DNA of 64,000 nucleotides from AC-32 sp963813435. Lineage in GTDB: Bacteria > Actinomycetota > Thermoleophilia > Gaiellales > Gaiellaceae. Location of the stretch: positions 930,001 through 994,000 of the forward strand of contig CAWEYY010000003.1 in NCBI GenBank assembly GCA_963813435.1, written 5' to 3'. The notes under the pieces are model-generated. The model was not told the origin of the DNA, did no database searches, and saw only the letters and a list, made by a program, of their open reading frames with translations. Every line of letters starts with the position of its first letter. The first letter of the stretch is position 1. Positions 1-7,236 of the stretch are shown here, one piece after another. The position numbers were made by a program, and so were the translations under genes.

Positions 1-1491
1 GGCGCGACCGGGATCGACCTCTTCCTGCTCGTGATCGACGCGCGCGAGGGCGCGCGGCCCCAGACGCACGAGCACCTCGCGATCCTGCGGCTGCTCGGCG
101 TCGACCGAGGCGTCGTCGCGGTCACGAAGGCGGACGCCGTCGACAAGGAGACGCTCGAGCTCGCGCTCGACGAGGCTCGGGAGCTCGTTCCCGGGGCGGA
201 GGTCGTCGCCGTGAGTGCCAAGACCGGCGAAGGGCTCGACGAGCTGCGCGCCGCGCTCGAACGATGCGCGGCCTCGGTCGTGCACGAGCGGCCGGGCGGG
301 GCGGCGAGGCTCTACATCGACCGCGCGTTCAGCCTCACGGGCGTGGGGACCGTCGTCACCGGGACGCTCTGGTCGGGCTCGATCGGCGTGGGCGACGAGC
401 TGCGGGTCGAGCCTTCGGGCCTCCGCACGCGCGCACGAAGCGTCCAGGTGCACGATCGCGAGGTCGACCGGGCCGAGGCCGGCCAGCGTGTTGCGGTGAA
501 CCTCCCCGGGATCGAGCGCTCGCGGCTGCAGCGCGGCGACGTGCTCGTCGAGTCGGGCCACTACCCGGTCAGCTGGCGGCTCGACATCGCGCTCGAGGAG
601 CTCGAGCCGGTCCCGGCCGCGGTCACGGCTCACCTCGGGACGAGCGACGTGCCGGCACGACTCGTGCGCGAAGGCCGCTACGCACAGCTGCGGCTCCGCT
701 CACCGGTGGTCGCGGCGCGCGGGGACCGAGTGGTGCTGAGGACGGAGACGACGGTCGGCGGCGGGCTCGTCCTCGATCCGTCGCCGCCACGCGGGCTCGA
801 CGCCGAGCGGCTCGCGCTGCTCGAGACCGGCGAGCCGGAGGCGATCGTGCGCGCGCTGGCGAGCGAGCCCGTCACGGCCGCGAGCCTGCAGGCGCGTGGG
901 CTTCTCGCCCCGTCCGAGCTGGCGCAGGGCCTCGCCGCTCTCGAGCAGGCCGGCGACTGGTACTTCACGCCCGAGTGGCTGGAGGAGCTGCGCGCGTCTG
1001 CGCGCGAGCGGCTTGCCCGCCGAGCGGAGGAGTCGCCGTTGGATCCCGGGTTGCCGCTCGCGGAGCTGGTACCGCCCGAGCCGTGGGCGCAGTCGGTCGC
1101 GCCGCTTCTTCGCGTGGAGCGCCGTGAAGGCAAGGCGTATCTCCCGGGCTCGGCCCCGCAGCTCGGGGAGAAGGCGGCGGCCGCTGCCGAGATTGAGGCG
1201 AGCCTCGCAACGGACGACCTCGTCAAGATCGACGACCGCGACCTGGCCGCGTTCCTCGAAAGCGAGGGGCGGCTGAAGCGGGTCGGCGACGGGCTCGCCG
1301 TCTCGACCGAGCTCTACGAGCGCGGACTGGAGGCGCTGCACACCGTCTCGCCGATCACGATCGCCGGCTTCCGCGACGCGCTCGGGATCGGCCGTCGCGC
1401 CGCGCAGCTCCTGCTCGAGCGCTTCGACGCCGACGGCCTCACGCGCCGCGTCGGCGACGAGCGTGTGCTGCGCCGCGCAGCCGCGCGCTAG
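1..1491 (+). CDS. selB: Selenocysteine-specific elongation factor SelB, 3' part (5' end outside the window)
   Basis: SelB is a GTPase that carries Sec-tRNA(Sec) to the ribosome at UGA codons marked by a SECIS hairpin. The reading frame is open from base 1, so the first GTPase motifs lie upstream. The guanine-specificity motif VTKAD is present, followed by the two EF-Tu-like beta-barrel domains (GVGTVVTGTLWSG marks the first) and about 230 residues of winged-helix repeats, which distinguish SelB from EF-Tu. The gene ends 4 nt inside the convergent DUF1028 gene. A tRNA-Sec gene lies about 1 kb downstream, which strongly supports SelB over other translational GTPases. Confidence 0.95.
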   Translation, partial: GATGIDLFLLVIDAREGARPQTHEHLAILRLLGVDRGVVAVTKADAVDKETLELALDEARELVPGAEVVAVSAKTGEGLDELRAALERCAASVVHERPGGAARLYIDRAFSLTGVGTVVTGTLWSGSIGVGDELRVEPSGLRTRARSVQVHDREVDRAEAGQRVAVNLPGIERSRLQRGDVLVESGHYPVSWRLDIALEELEPVPAAVTAHLGTSDVPARLVREGRYAQLRLRSPVVAARGDRVVLRTETTVGGGLVLDPSPPRGLDAERLALLETGEPEAIVRALASEPVTAASLQARGLLAPSELAQGLAALEQAGDWYFTPEWLEELRASARERLARRAEESPLDPGLPLAELVPPEPWAQSVAPLLRVERREGKAYLPGSAPQLGEKAAAAAEIEASLATDDLVKIDDRDLAAFLESEGRLKRVGDGLAVSTELYERGLEALHTVSPITIAGFRDALGIGRRAAQLLLERFDADGLTRRVGDERVLRRAAAR

Positions 1492-2405
1492 GACACGAGC
1501 GCCCGGAACTCCTCGTCCTGGCGCAGCGAGTCGAAGTCGGAGTCTCCCCTGGCCAGCTCGACCATCCCGGGGTTGAGCCGCAGGGCCTCCGCCAGGTGCG
1601 CGACCGCGTCCTCGCGGCGATCCGCCAAGGCCTCGTAACAGGCGAGGTTGTAGAGCATCGGCGCCGATTGCGGTACCCGGTCGAGCTGGCGGGAGATGTT
1701 CTCGATGGCGCCCGCGTAGTCGCCCTTGTCGTACAGCTCGTACGACTCGAGCGAGAGGACGCTGCTCCAGTGGATCACGAGCAGCCGCCGCAGCTCCTCG
1801 AGTGGCTCGGGGTGGTCGTCGACGCGCAGGTCGACGACCCGGTCGAGCCCGAATCGGCTCGTGGCGGCTGCGCCCGCGCGCTCAACGACGAGCGCGGCCG
1901 ACTGCTTCCCCCGCCGGTCGCCTCCTGCGGCTTCGGCTGCGTCGAGCGCGTCCATCAACCGTTCGGCGAGCGCCTTCCCGGCGGAGCCCTCGAACGACTC
2001 GGCCATCGCGTCGATCACCTCCGCGCCCGTCAAAAGGTTGCCCTGAACGGCGTAGCAGTCACCCTGACGGTCCCCGGCCCAGTCCTCGCACTCGGAGCCC
2101 GTGTAGCTCGCGGCGCGCCCGTCTGCCGTGACCGCGCCGTACTGACGGCGGGCGCCCAGCCCGTCGCCTTCGACCACGTGCTCGAGGGCAGCACTCGGCT
2201 CTGCGCCACCGGCAAGCGCGTCGAGGATGCGTGGGCCGGAGGCCGACAGCGTGTACGACTGCGTCGCCGCAGCGCCCACGCCGGCGCGAACCCACGGCAC
2301 GAGCGCCCCGACGGTGAAGGCGCGCGACTGCACGGCGCACCCGACCTCGCCCGCATCCCGGTCCGCAGCGACGATCGAGTACGTGCCGCGGAGGTGGGTG
2401 CTCAC
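1488..2405 (-). CDS. DUF1028 family protein (Ntn-hydrolase-like) with C-terminal TPR region
   Basis: The first 200 or so residues match the DUF1028 family: it opens with GTYSIVAADRDAGEVG and contains the conserved AATQSYT segment and the GNLLTG motif before a helical end. Members have an Ntn-hydrolase fold, but no substrate is firmly known. The last 85 residues (YELYDKGDYAGAIENI, then LNPGMVELA) look like two TPR units. The start is GTG with no Shine-Dalgarno. A TACGAT box at 2413-2418 sits 7 nt upstream, consistent with a leaderless transcript. It is convergent with selB and lies between selB and the tRNA-Sec gene, which is probably chance placement. Confidence 0.85.
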   Translation of the reverse strand: MSTHLRGTYSIVAADRDAGEVGCAVQSRAFTVGALVPWVRAGVGAAATQSYTLSASGPRILDALAGGAEPSAALEHVVEGDGLGARRQYGAVTADGRAASYTGSECEDWAGDRQGDCYAVQGNLLTGAEVIDAMAESFEGSAGKALAERLMDALDAAEAAGGDRRGKQSAALVVERAGAAATSRFGLDRVVDLRVDDHPEPLEELRRLLVIHWSSVLSLESYELYDKGDYAGAIENISRQLDRVPQSAPMLYNLACYEALADRREDAVAHLAEALRLNPGMVELARGDSDFDSLRQDEEFRALVS

Positions 2406-2412
2406 ACCCGCG

Positions 2413-2418
2413 ATCGTA
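2413..2418 (-). promoter_or_regulatory. Leaderless-type -10 box (TACGAT) for the DUF1028 gene
   Basis: TACGAT on the minus strand is followed after 7 nt by the GTG start. No Shine-Dalgarno is present. The same spacing recurs at many genes in this window. Confidence 0.5.
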
Positions 2419-2454
2419 AGCCACCCTCGATGCGTACGCCGTTACGCTGATTCC

Positions 2455-2547
2455 GGAGCGGCATGGGCCCGGTGGCTCAGCTGGTCTTCAAAACCGGTGC
2501 GGTCGTGTAACCCACGGCTCGGTAGGTTCGACTCCTGCGCCGCTCCG
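2455..2547 (+). tRNA. selC: tRNA-Sec (anticodon TCA)
   Basis: The gene folds as a selenocysteine tRNA. There is an 8-bp acceptor stem (GGAGCGGC with GCCGCTCC) and a 6-bp D stem (TGGGCC with GGCTCA) closed by a four-base loop. The anticodon stem CTGGT/ACCGG holds the loop CTTCAAA, giving anticodon TCA. A long variable arm contains CGTG/CACG, and a 5-bp T stem holds TTCGACT. The discriminator is G and CCA is not encoded. The long acceptor, 6-bp D stem and TCA anticodon separate it from tRNA-Ser. Its closeness to selB fits a selenocysteine-decoding organism. Confidence 0.95.
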
Positions 2548-2551
2548 TTGA

Positions 2552-2583
2552 GCCGAAACCCGCTTCGTGAGGCGGGTTTCGGC
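2552..2583 (+). terminator. Hairpin terminator behind tRNA-Sec
   Basis: A perfect 12-bp inverted repeat (GCCGAAACCCGC / GCGGGTTTCGGC) with an 8-nt loop begins 5 nt after the tRNA. There is no strong T-tract, as is common in high-GC actinobacteria. Confidence 0.75.
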
Positions 2584-2648
2584 GTCTCTAGGCGGTTCTT
2601 AGCGGTTTCAAGCGATACGACGAGCCGCGGATGAGAGCGGCGCTCGGC

Positions 2649-2677
2649 ACTGGCGCCGACTGGCGCAAAACTGGCGC
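2649..2677 (+). repeat. Triple ACTGGCGC short tandem motif
   Basis: ACTGGCGC occurs at 2649-2656, 2659-2666 and 2670-2677, spaced 10-11 nt apart. It lies in non-coding DNA between the tRNA-Sec terminator and the first orphan gene. The helical-turn spacing could suit a DNA-binding protein, but nothing ties it to a function. Confidence 0.4.
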
Positions 2678-2703
2678 AATCAGGATCGGCATTGAGCGAA
2701 CAG

Positions 2704-2922
2704 TCAGTCGTCTGCCGGATCGGTCCAAACGCCCAGCTGTTCCAGTACCCGGATCGCATCATCGGCACGGTCGTAATCGTGCTCGTTGATCTCCGTCGTC
2801 ATCTCCTCGACTGGACGCCCCGACTCGCGGTAGTGCCGCTCATAAGAGCGGTGCGATGACTCGGAGAGCGCCTGACGAAGGTCTTCGCGCGATACCGTCA
2901 CTGAGCCGAAGACTAAGCACAA
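2704..2922 (-). CDS. Hypothetical small protein, 72 aa
   Basis: I do not recognise this protein. It is acidic and helical, with a charged run (ERHYRESGRPVEEMTTEIN) and a C-terminus ending VWTDPADD. The frame opens with TTG; a GTG at 2901 is an alternative giving 65 residues. Neither start has a good Shine-Dalgarno. It lies in the gene-poor segment after tRNA-Sec. Composition is protein-like, but without homology the call is moderate. Confidence 0.4.
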   Translation of the reverse strand: MCLVFGSVTVSREDLRQALSESSHRSYERHYRESGRPVEEMTTEINEHDYDRADDAIRVLEQLGVWTDPADD

Positions 2923-2963
2923 GAGAGCCGGCGCTGCGGAGATGGCGAGCTAGTGAGCCTCGG

Positions 2964-3260
2964 CTAAGCACGCTGATTCGGTGGAGACAGCAGGGTCAGT
3001 GGATTCCCCGTATGCGGACTCAGGGCATCACCTGATGAACATCCGCACCCCAAGCACCCAGACTTGCTGGTCAGAGCCGGGTGATCGGGGCCTCCCCAGA
3101 CCTGCTTTCCGAGGCTGAGCGGCGCTTCGTCTCGCCGCGAGATGGTCACCCGGCTCTCAGCATGTTCGGCTCGGATCGCCACGAGGCTCTCGTGGACGAC
3201 GCCCAACTCGACTAGCTCAGCGAGCGCCGACTCGACGCGCGGCCCCTGGATGCCGCGCGA
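2964..3260 (-). other. Open frame without a convincing start; possible gene remnant
   Basis: On the minus strand an open frame runs through here. The part around 3120-3240 reads like real protein (RVESALAELVELGVVHESL, then AIRAEHAESRVTISRR), resembling the end of a small winged-helix or DNA-binding domain. The following residues to the stop at 2964 look like non-coding composition. The frame continues upstream past 3260 with no start or ribosome site. I take it as a decayed fragment. The rest of 2923-3277 shows nothing recognisable. Confidence 0.25.
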
Positions 3261-3277
3261 CGTGCGAGAGTGGAGAC

Positions 3278-3565
3278 GTGCCGCTAACCGCCCCGCTAAT
3301 CGACGACAGGAACTACGCCGAGCTTCTGGGTGAAGCGCTCGCGCGAATCCCTGTGTATACGCCGGAATGGACTGATTTCAACCGCAGCGACCCAGGCGTC
3401 ACTCTCGTCGAACTCTTCGCGTTCCTCGGCGACGCATTGCTCTCCTACCGCGAAGACGATCGCGCCCGGCGGAGGCAGCGGCGACGCCGACGAGCCTTGC
3501 TTCTAGCAGGTGTATCTGGAGCGACCTTCGCCGTTTGGTGGGTCTGGAGGAACAACAACGGCTAG
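3278..3565 (+). CDS. Baseplate-protein N-terminal fragment joined to a membrane anchor (95 aa)
   Basis: Residues 1-55 match the N-terminus of the large baseplate assembly protein of contractile injection systems and some phages. Landmarks are APLIDDRNYAELLGEA, YTPEWTDFNRSDPGVTL and the ELFAFLGDALLSYR helix. The family protein is normally many hundreds of residues. Here, right after LLSYR, the frame enters an arginine-rich run and one hydrophobic segment (ALLLAGVSGATFAVWWVW), then stops. The start is GTG with a weak GGAG. No other tail, sheath or baseplate gene is nearby. It is either a relic given a new end by rearrangement or a domesticated membrane-anchored piece; the tail's positive charge then hydrophobic helix looks like a functional anchor. 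Confidence 0.55.
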   Translation: MPLTAPLIDDRNYAELLGEALARIPVYTPEWTDFNRSDPGVTLVELFAFLGDALLSYREDDRARRRQRRRRRALLLAGVSGATFAVWWVWRNNNG

Positions 3566-3593
3566 GGGCGGCAGCCTGGCGGTGACGCATGAA

Positions 3594-3623
3594 GGGCCGG
3601 GCGGCGAGCCGAACGCCTAGGAC
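3594..3623 (+). repeat. Imperfect direct repeat, copy 1
   Basis: This roughly 30-bp segment starts GGGCCGGGCGGCGAGCCGA and ends CCTAGGA. It recurs with a few changes at 4114-4144. The two copies bracket the small minus-strand gene at 3792-4004. Confidence 0.45.
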
Positions 3624-3791
3624 GCTTCCCGCGACCCGGCCACCGCTCAAGCTATTCCCCGAGTTCGCCGCCGACTAGTCGCTGCGCAGCTCTCGTCGGA
3701 CGGGCGCGCGCGACTACCGGCGATGCTCGAACGTCACGCTGGCCAGGCGGGTCAGTTCTTGCGTGCGCTCGATCGACCTGCTGGACGCGAT

Positions 3792-4004
3792 CTACGCGGC
3801 GTCGTACAGAAGGCGGAGGGTGAGATCCGCCGAAAAGCCCTGTTTCAGGAGCTCAACTACCGCTTTGTCATCAATCTCGATCTGCGCCGCGAGCAGTAGC
3901 GCTTCGCACGGCTCCGCGCCCGCCCCGACGAACACCCGTAGACGTTGGCGCAGCAAGCGCTCTGCCTGAGCCGCCGTCAGTTCTTCGAACTCTGCCGCAG
4001 TCAC
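3792..4004 (-). CDS. Hypothetical small helical protein, 70 aa
   Basis: I do not recognise a named family. The protein is helical, with LTAAQAERLLRQRLRVF at the front and a segment ending in DDKAVVELLKQGFSADLTL; the latter recalls a helical motif seen in small actinobacterial proteins. The GTG start has a strong Shine-Dalgarno (AAAGGAGA, 6 nt spacer), unlike most neighbours, which makes this the best-supported gene in the gene-poor segment. An antisense frame at 3723-3899 is rejected because it lacks such a site. Regions 3566-3791 and 4005-4291 otherwise hold only the direct-repeat copies. Confidence 0.6.
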   Translation of the reverse strand: MTAAEFEELTAAQAERLLRQRLRVFVGAGAEPCEALLLAAQIEIDDKAVVELLKQGFSADLTLRLLYDAA

Positions 4005-4113
4005 CGAAGTTCTCCTTTGCCGCCGCGCACTTGTCGTGCTCGTGTGGCGTATCGACCTACTCCGCGCCTGGCGCCTCCCTCATTTGAGGTAAGAGCCGGC
4101 CGCAGGTATCTGG

Positions 4114-4144
4114 GGGCCGGGTGGCGAGCCGAGCGCGCCTAGGA
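4114..4144 (+). repeat. Imperfect direct repeat, copy 2
   Basis: This is the second copy of the repeat at 3594-3623 (GGGCCGGGTGGCGAGCCGA, ending CCTAGGA). It differs by a few substitutions and a 2-nt insertion. The copies are about 520 bp apart. Confidence 0.45.
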
Positions 4145-4291
4145 TCTAGTTCTCAACGGCCGCTCGACCAACTCTGAGCCGGCCGTCCCGCTCGGACTCA
4201 TCCGCGAGCACGACCTCGAGCGCAGCCCGCCGCTCGCCCCGCATGATGTCGAGCGAGGAGGGAATGCGTCGCTATCCGCGAAGTCGAAACG

Positions 4292-5998
4292 ATGCGCTGG
4301 TGGCCGGCGACAACGGTATTCGCTTGCATCGTCGCCCTTCTAACCACGTCGTCCGCACCGCACGCTGCGAAGCCGCCGAATCCGAACGATCCGTGTGCGC
4401 GTTCGGGGCGCGACACGTGCGGGACGGCCGGCGTCGGTTTCTATCGCCTGACCCGGTACGGCATACGCTGGTTCGGTGACTTCCGCGGCGCCGTAAAAGG
4501 TCACCGACACGCCTTCTGCATCGATCTGCGCTTCTGGTACGCCTCGCCGGCGTTTCGGTATCGCGAGGTCTCCTCGACGGTCCTCCGTAACCGCAACGGG
4601 ACGATCATCAGTCGCGAAAGGCAGCGGAGGATCGCCTACGCACTGTGGGCGTTTGGACGGAGCATGAACCCGAACCAGCAAGCCGCGACGATGCTCTACG
4701 TCCATTCGCTGATGGGCACGGCGCGTCCAGGAGAGCTCGATCTCAGCGCGATGCCCGCGAACATCGCCGTGCGCTTCCGCTCGATTGCTCTCGCCGCGGC
4801 CCGCTACCACGGGCCCTACAAGGTCGAGACCCGGCTTCCGAAGAGGTTGGTCGTGAACCACCCGACGAGGGCTGCGGTCTTGATCCGCTCCGCAAGCGGT
4901 CATGCGCTACCCGATGCGACGCTCTCGGTCTCAGCACGCGGCGCAAAGGTGCCGTCACGCGCGCGTACGGACGGGCGGGGAAGGGCGGTGATCATCCTCA
5001 GGCCGACCGCCGTGCACGTGCAGCTCCGGATCACCAGCCGGGCGCTCGCTTCGAGCCGACCGACGATCTTCGCCCCCTCGACCGCCAGGGCTGCGCCGAA
5101 CGGACAGCGGCTGGCCGTACCGACCAACGAGCAGGTCTCCGCCCATGTGTCCCGACTCGCGCATCCGGTCGCGACCAGCCTCGTCTCGAGCCGCATCGTG
5201 AGGGCAGGGGGCACGATCTTCGACCGCGTGCACGTCGCGGGCCTCGCCGGGAGCACCACTTCGATCGAGGTCGAGCTCTTCGGGCCGTTCCCATCGAGGA
5301 GCGCGATGACCTGCACGGGTTCTCCGTACTGGCGGCGCCGGATGAATGCAACGGCCGCCGAGTTCACGACACCGCCGGTGCAGGTACTGAGGGCAGGCTT
5401 CTACACGTACCGGCAGCGCCTTGTCGGCCCGGCGGTCGTCGCGGGCACACAGACGCCGTGTGGCGACCCGTCCGAGACGACCCTCAGCACGCCCTTCATC
5501 TCGACCGGGAGAGGCGACTCGACAGCGGATGCTCGCTCGACGGCTCGGGGCGGTCGGGTCCCTGTCTTGCTCAGAGCTCCGGCGCTAGGCATCAAGGCAG
5601 CGATCGTGCCCGAGGTCATCGACACCCAGCAGGGCGCCCTGGGCATGCCGGCGAACATCCGGCGACTGGGCTGGTGGCGAGACGGAATGGCGCCGACGGC
5701 AAACTCGGGCGCGATCCTCATCGCGGGGCACTACGACTTCGCCACCGCGGGACCAGGCGCCTTCTTCCGACTCCCACGCGCGCGTCGCGGCGAGCGGATC
5801 CACGTCACCACCGCCGACGGCTCCGTCCACGTGTATCGGGTCGTCACGGTGGAGAGTTATCCCAAGACGGCCTTGCCGCTAAGCGTGTTCGATCGACGCG
5901 GACCGCCGAGGCTCGTGCTTGTCACGTGCGGCGGCCGATTCGACTCGACGACCAAGCACTACCTCGACAACATCGTCGTCACCGCCGTCCCGGTCTGA
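4292..5998 (+). CDS. Secreted adhesin-like protein fused to a class F-type sortase
   Basis: The 568-aa protein has a signal peptide (residues 1-26). A domain follows at about 45-155 whose FCID motif (Cys76) fits the Cys box of thioester adhesin domains; Gln129/130 in NQQAATMLYVHS may be the partner. Next come Ig-like or prealbumin-like wall-protein regions, including ELFGPFPSRSAMTC and GFYTYRQRLVGP. The C-terminal 137 residues (from about 432) are a sortase, a cysteine transpeptidase, with His480 in IAGHYDF and Cys546 in VLVTCGGRFD. The usual catalytic Arg is not obvious: Leu stands in KHYLDN. Substrate-like and enzyme domains are normally separate proteins. A strong GAGGAGGG at 4253-4262 precedes an ATG in another frame, so the start at 4292 is chosen for its signal peptide. 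Confidence 0.8.
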   Translation: MRWWPATTVFACIVALLTTSSAPHAAKPPNPNDPCARSGRDTCGTAGVGFYRLTRYGIRWFGDFRGAVKGHRHAFCIDLRFWYASPAFRYREVSSTVLRNRNGTIISRERQRRIAYALWAFGRSMNPNQQAATMLYVHSLMGTARPGELDLSAMPANIAVRFRSIALAAARYHGPYKVETRLPKRLVVNHPTRAAVLIRSASGHALPDATLSVSARGAKVPSRARTDGRGRAVIILRPTAVHVQLRITSRALASSRPTIFAPSTARAAPNGQRLAVPTNEQVSAHVSRLAHPVATSLVSSRIVRAGGTIFDRVHVAGLAGSTTSIEVELFGPFPSRSAMTCTGSPYWRRRMNATAAEFTTPPVQVLRAGFYTYRQRLVGPAVVAGTQTPCGDPSETTLSTPFISTGRGDSTADARSTARGGRVPVLLRAPALGIKAAIVPEVIDTQQGALGMPANIRRLGWWRDGMAPTANSGAILIAGHYDFATAGPGAFFRLPRARRGERIHVTTADGSVHVYRVVTVESYPKTALPLSVFDRRGPPRLVLVTCGGRFDSTTKHYLDNIVVTAVPV

Positions 5999-6023
5999 TC
6001 TGAGGAAGACCTCCGCCGTGAGC

Positions 6024-6902
6024 TCAGCAGTGGATGCGTATCGCCAGCACAGTGTTGGCGAACCACCGGCCGCGCGGCCCGATCCCGTGGCGTTCCACGC
6101 GCCCAACCCCCGTGTACCACGCCGCGAGCGCCTTTCGCGTGTCGCCGAAGGTGCGTAGCACGTAGCGGAGGAAGACGAGGCCGACGCGGACGTTCCCCAC
6201 GACGTCGTGCGGGTAGTTGCGGCCGGCGAGGACCTGCTCCACGAACTGCCAGGTGTCGGGCGTGATCTGGAAGACGCCCCAAGCGCCGGCCGGAGACGTC
6301 AGGTTCGCCTGGTGGCCCGACTCCATCCAGGCGAGCGCGCAGGCGAGGTCGGCGTCGACTCCGTAATGGCGCGACCAATGGCCGATCTGCGCACGGATGC
6401 TCGCGTGCGTTGCCGGGCGCGTGAGCCGACGGTGTCTGGCGCGGATCACCGCGAGCGTCTGCGCGCCGACGACCCCGTCGACCGCCAGGCCGGCGCCACG
6501 CTGGGAACCCATCACCGCCGCCTCAGTCGCGCGGCCGAAAATCCCGTCGAGCGAGACGACGATTCCGTTGCGGCGAAGCAGGAACTGGAGCTCGGCGACG
6601 TCCCAGCCGCGGTTGCCGCGCTGCAGCACCCGCCCGCCGAGCTCGTGCCGCGCCCAGCGCCCGAGCGTCCGCCGCGTGTGCGGTCCCGCGATTCCGTCTG
6701 GCGTCAGGTGGTGCTGGCGCTGGAAGTGCATCGTCGCCCGGCGGGTGACCGGTCCTGCGAGCCCGTCGAAGGCGCCGTGGTAGTAGCCGCTCTGGAAGAG
6801 TGCGACCTGCAGCGCTGCTACTCTCGGGGAGGAAGCCGCGCGCGCTTCTGTGGCGAGGAGCGCGAACGCGAGGAGCGCGGCCACAAGTGCGAAGCGGCGC
6901 AT
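6024..6902 (-). CDS. Secreted lytic transglycosylase with two peptidoglycan-binding domains
   Basis: A signal peptide ending TEARA is followed by two PG_binding_1-type repeats. The first contains LQVALFQSGYYHGAFDG and the second LQFLLRRNGIVVSLDGIFG. The C-terminal 120 residues form an SLT-like lysozyme fold: ALAWMESGHQANLTSPAGA carries the catalytic Glu (ES), then GVFQITPDTWQFV and AAWYTGVGRV. It would cleave glycan strands outside the membrane. The ATG directly abuts an 8-bp hairpin and has no usable Shine-Dalgarno, so expression may depend on leader structure. It is convergent with the sortase gene, and both act at the cell surface. Confidence 0.85.
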   Translation of the reverse strand: MRRFALVAALLAFALLATEARAASSPRVAALQVALFQSGYYHGAFDGLAGPVTRRATMHFQRQHHLTPDGIAGPHTRRTLGRWARHELGGRVLQRGNRGWDVAELQFLLRRNGIVVSLDGIFGRATEAAVMGSQRGAGLAVDGVVGAQTLAVIRARHRRLTRPATHASIRAQIGHWSRHYGVDADLACALAWMESGHQANLTSPAGAWGVFQITPDTWQFVEQVLAGRNYPHDVVGNVRVGLVFLRYVLRTFGDTRKALAAWYTGVGRVERHGIGPRGRWFANTVLAIRIHC

Positions 6903-6983
6903 GGACGGGACCCATTTCCCGTCCGGTTCGCAACTCCTTTGTAGTTGGTCCGACCAGGTAGCGATGGCTCCTGCGGGCGAGCC
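6903..6983 (-). promoter_or_regulatory. Structured 5' leader of the transglycosylase gene
   Basis: Read on the minus strand, four hairpins follow one another: GGCTC/GAGCC (6983-6966), GGTC/GACC (6955-6947), CAACT/AGTTG (6947-6931, carrying AAAGGAG partly in its loop) and GGACGGGA/TCCCGTCC (6924-6903). The last ends at the base before the ATG. I looked for the known c-di-AMP and c-di-GMP aptamer cores and did not find them. Confidence 0.35.
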
Positions 6984-7049
6984 GCGGTCCTAACCGCACA
7001 TGTGCGCGATTAGGGCAGGCCGCTTTCACCGCGTGTTCATCTCCCGCGA

Positions 7050-7211
7050 TTAGACGAGCCAGCGCCCCGTCCAGGCTCCGCTCTCGGCGACGGTGCGGAT
7101 CGCCTTGTCTGCGTCTCCGACCCGTGCGGGCTCGAGCATCGCCGCGGCAAGCTGAACGATGACGCTGAGGATGGCGGCAGCGGCCCCGATACGCAGAAGG
7201 TGAGTGTTCAT
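7050..7211 (-). pseudogene. Truncated membrane protein N-terminus, 53 aa
   Basis: The frame opens with a clean first transmembrane helix (LLRIGAAAAILSVIVQLAAAML) and continues through ADKAIRTVAESGAWTGRWLV. A TAA then cuts it off where multi-pass relatives go on into a second helix. No continuation is found in other frames, which run into the leader of the transglycosylase gene. I read it as the 5' remnant of a larger integral membrane gene, though a single-pass small protein cannot be excluded. Confidence 0.4.
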
Positions 7212-7236
7212 GCCGCCGAGGCTAGATTCGACCCTG

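Noticed and set aside
2442..2768. Minus-strand ORF of 108 aa covering tRNA-Sec
   Set aside because: It reads through the antisense of the tRNA (QESNLPSRGLHDRTGFEDQL is a known tRNA-derived artefact) and has no ribosome site.
3723..3899. Plus-strand ORF of about 58 codons ending NLDLRREQ
   Set aside because: It is antisense to the 70-aa gene that has a strong Shine-Dalgarno; its own start has none.
4264..4479. ATG with strong GAGGAGGG upstream, in another frame from the sortase gene
   Set aside because: The frame gives a short basic peptide and stops inside the sortase gene; the 4292 frame has the signal peptide and all domains. It was kept only as a note.
6903..7049. Known c-di-AMP or c-di-GMP riboswitch before the transglycosylase
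   Set aside because: The region is structured, but the conserved cores of these aptamers are not seen.
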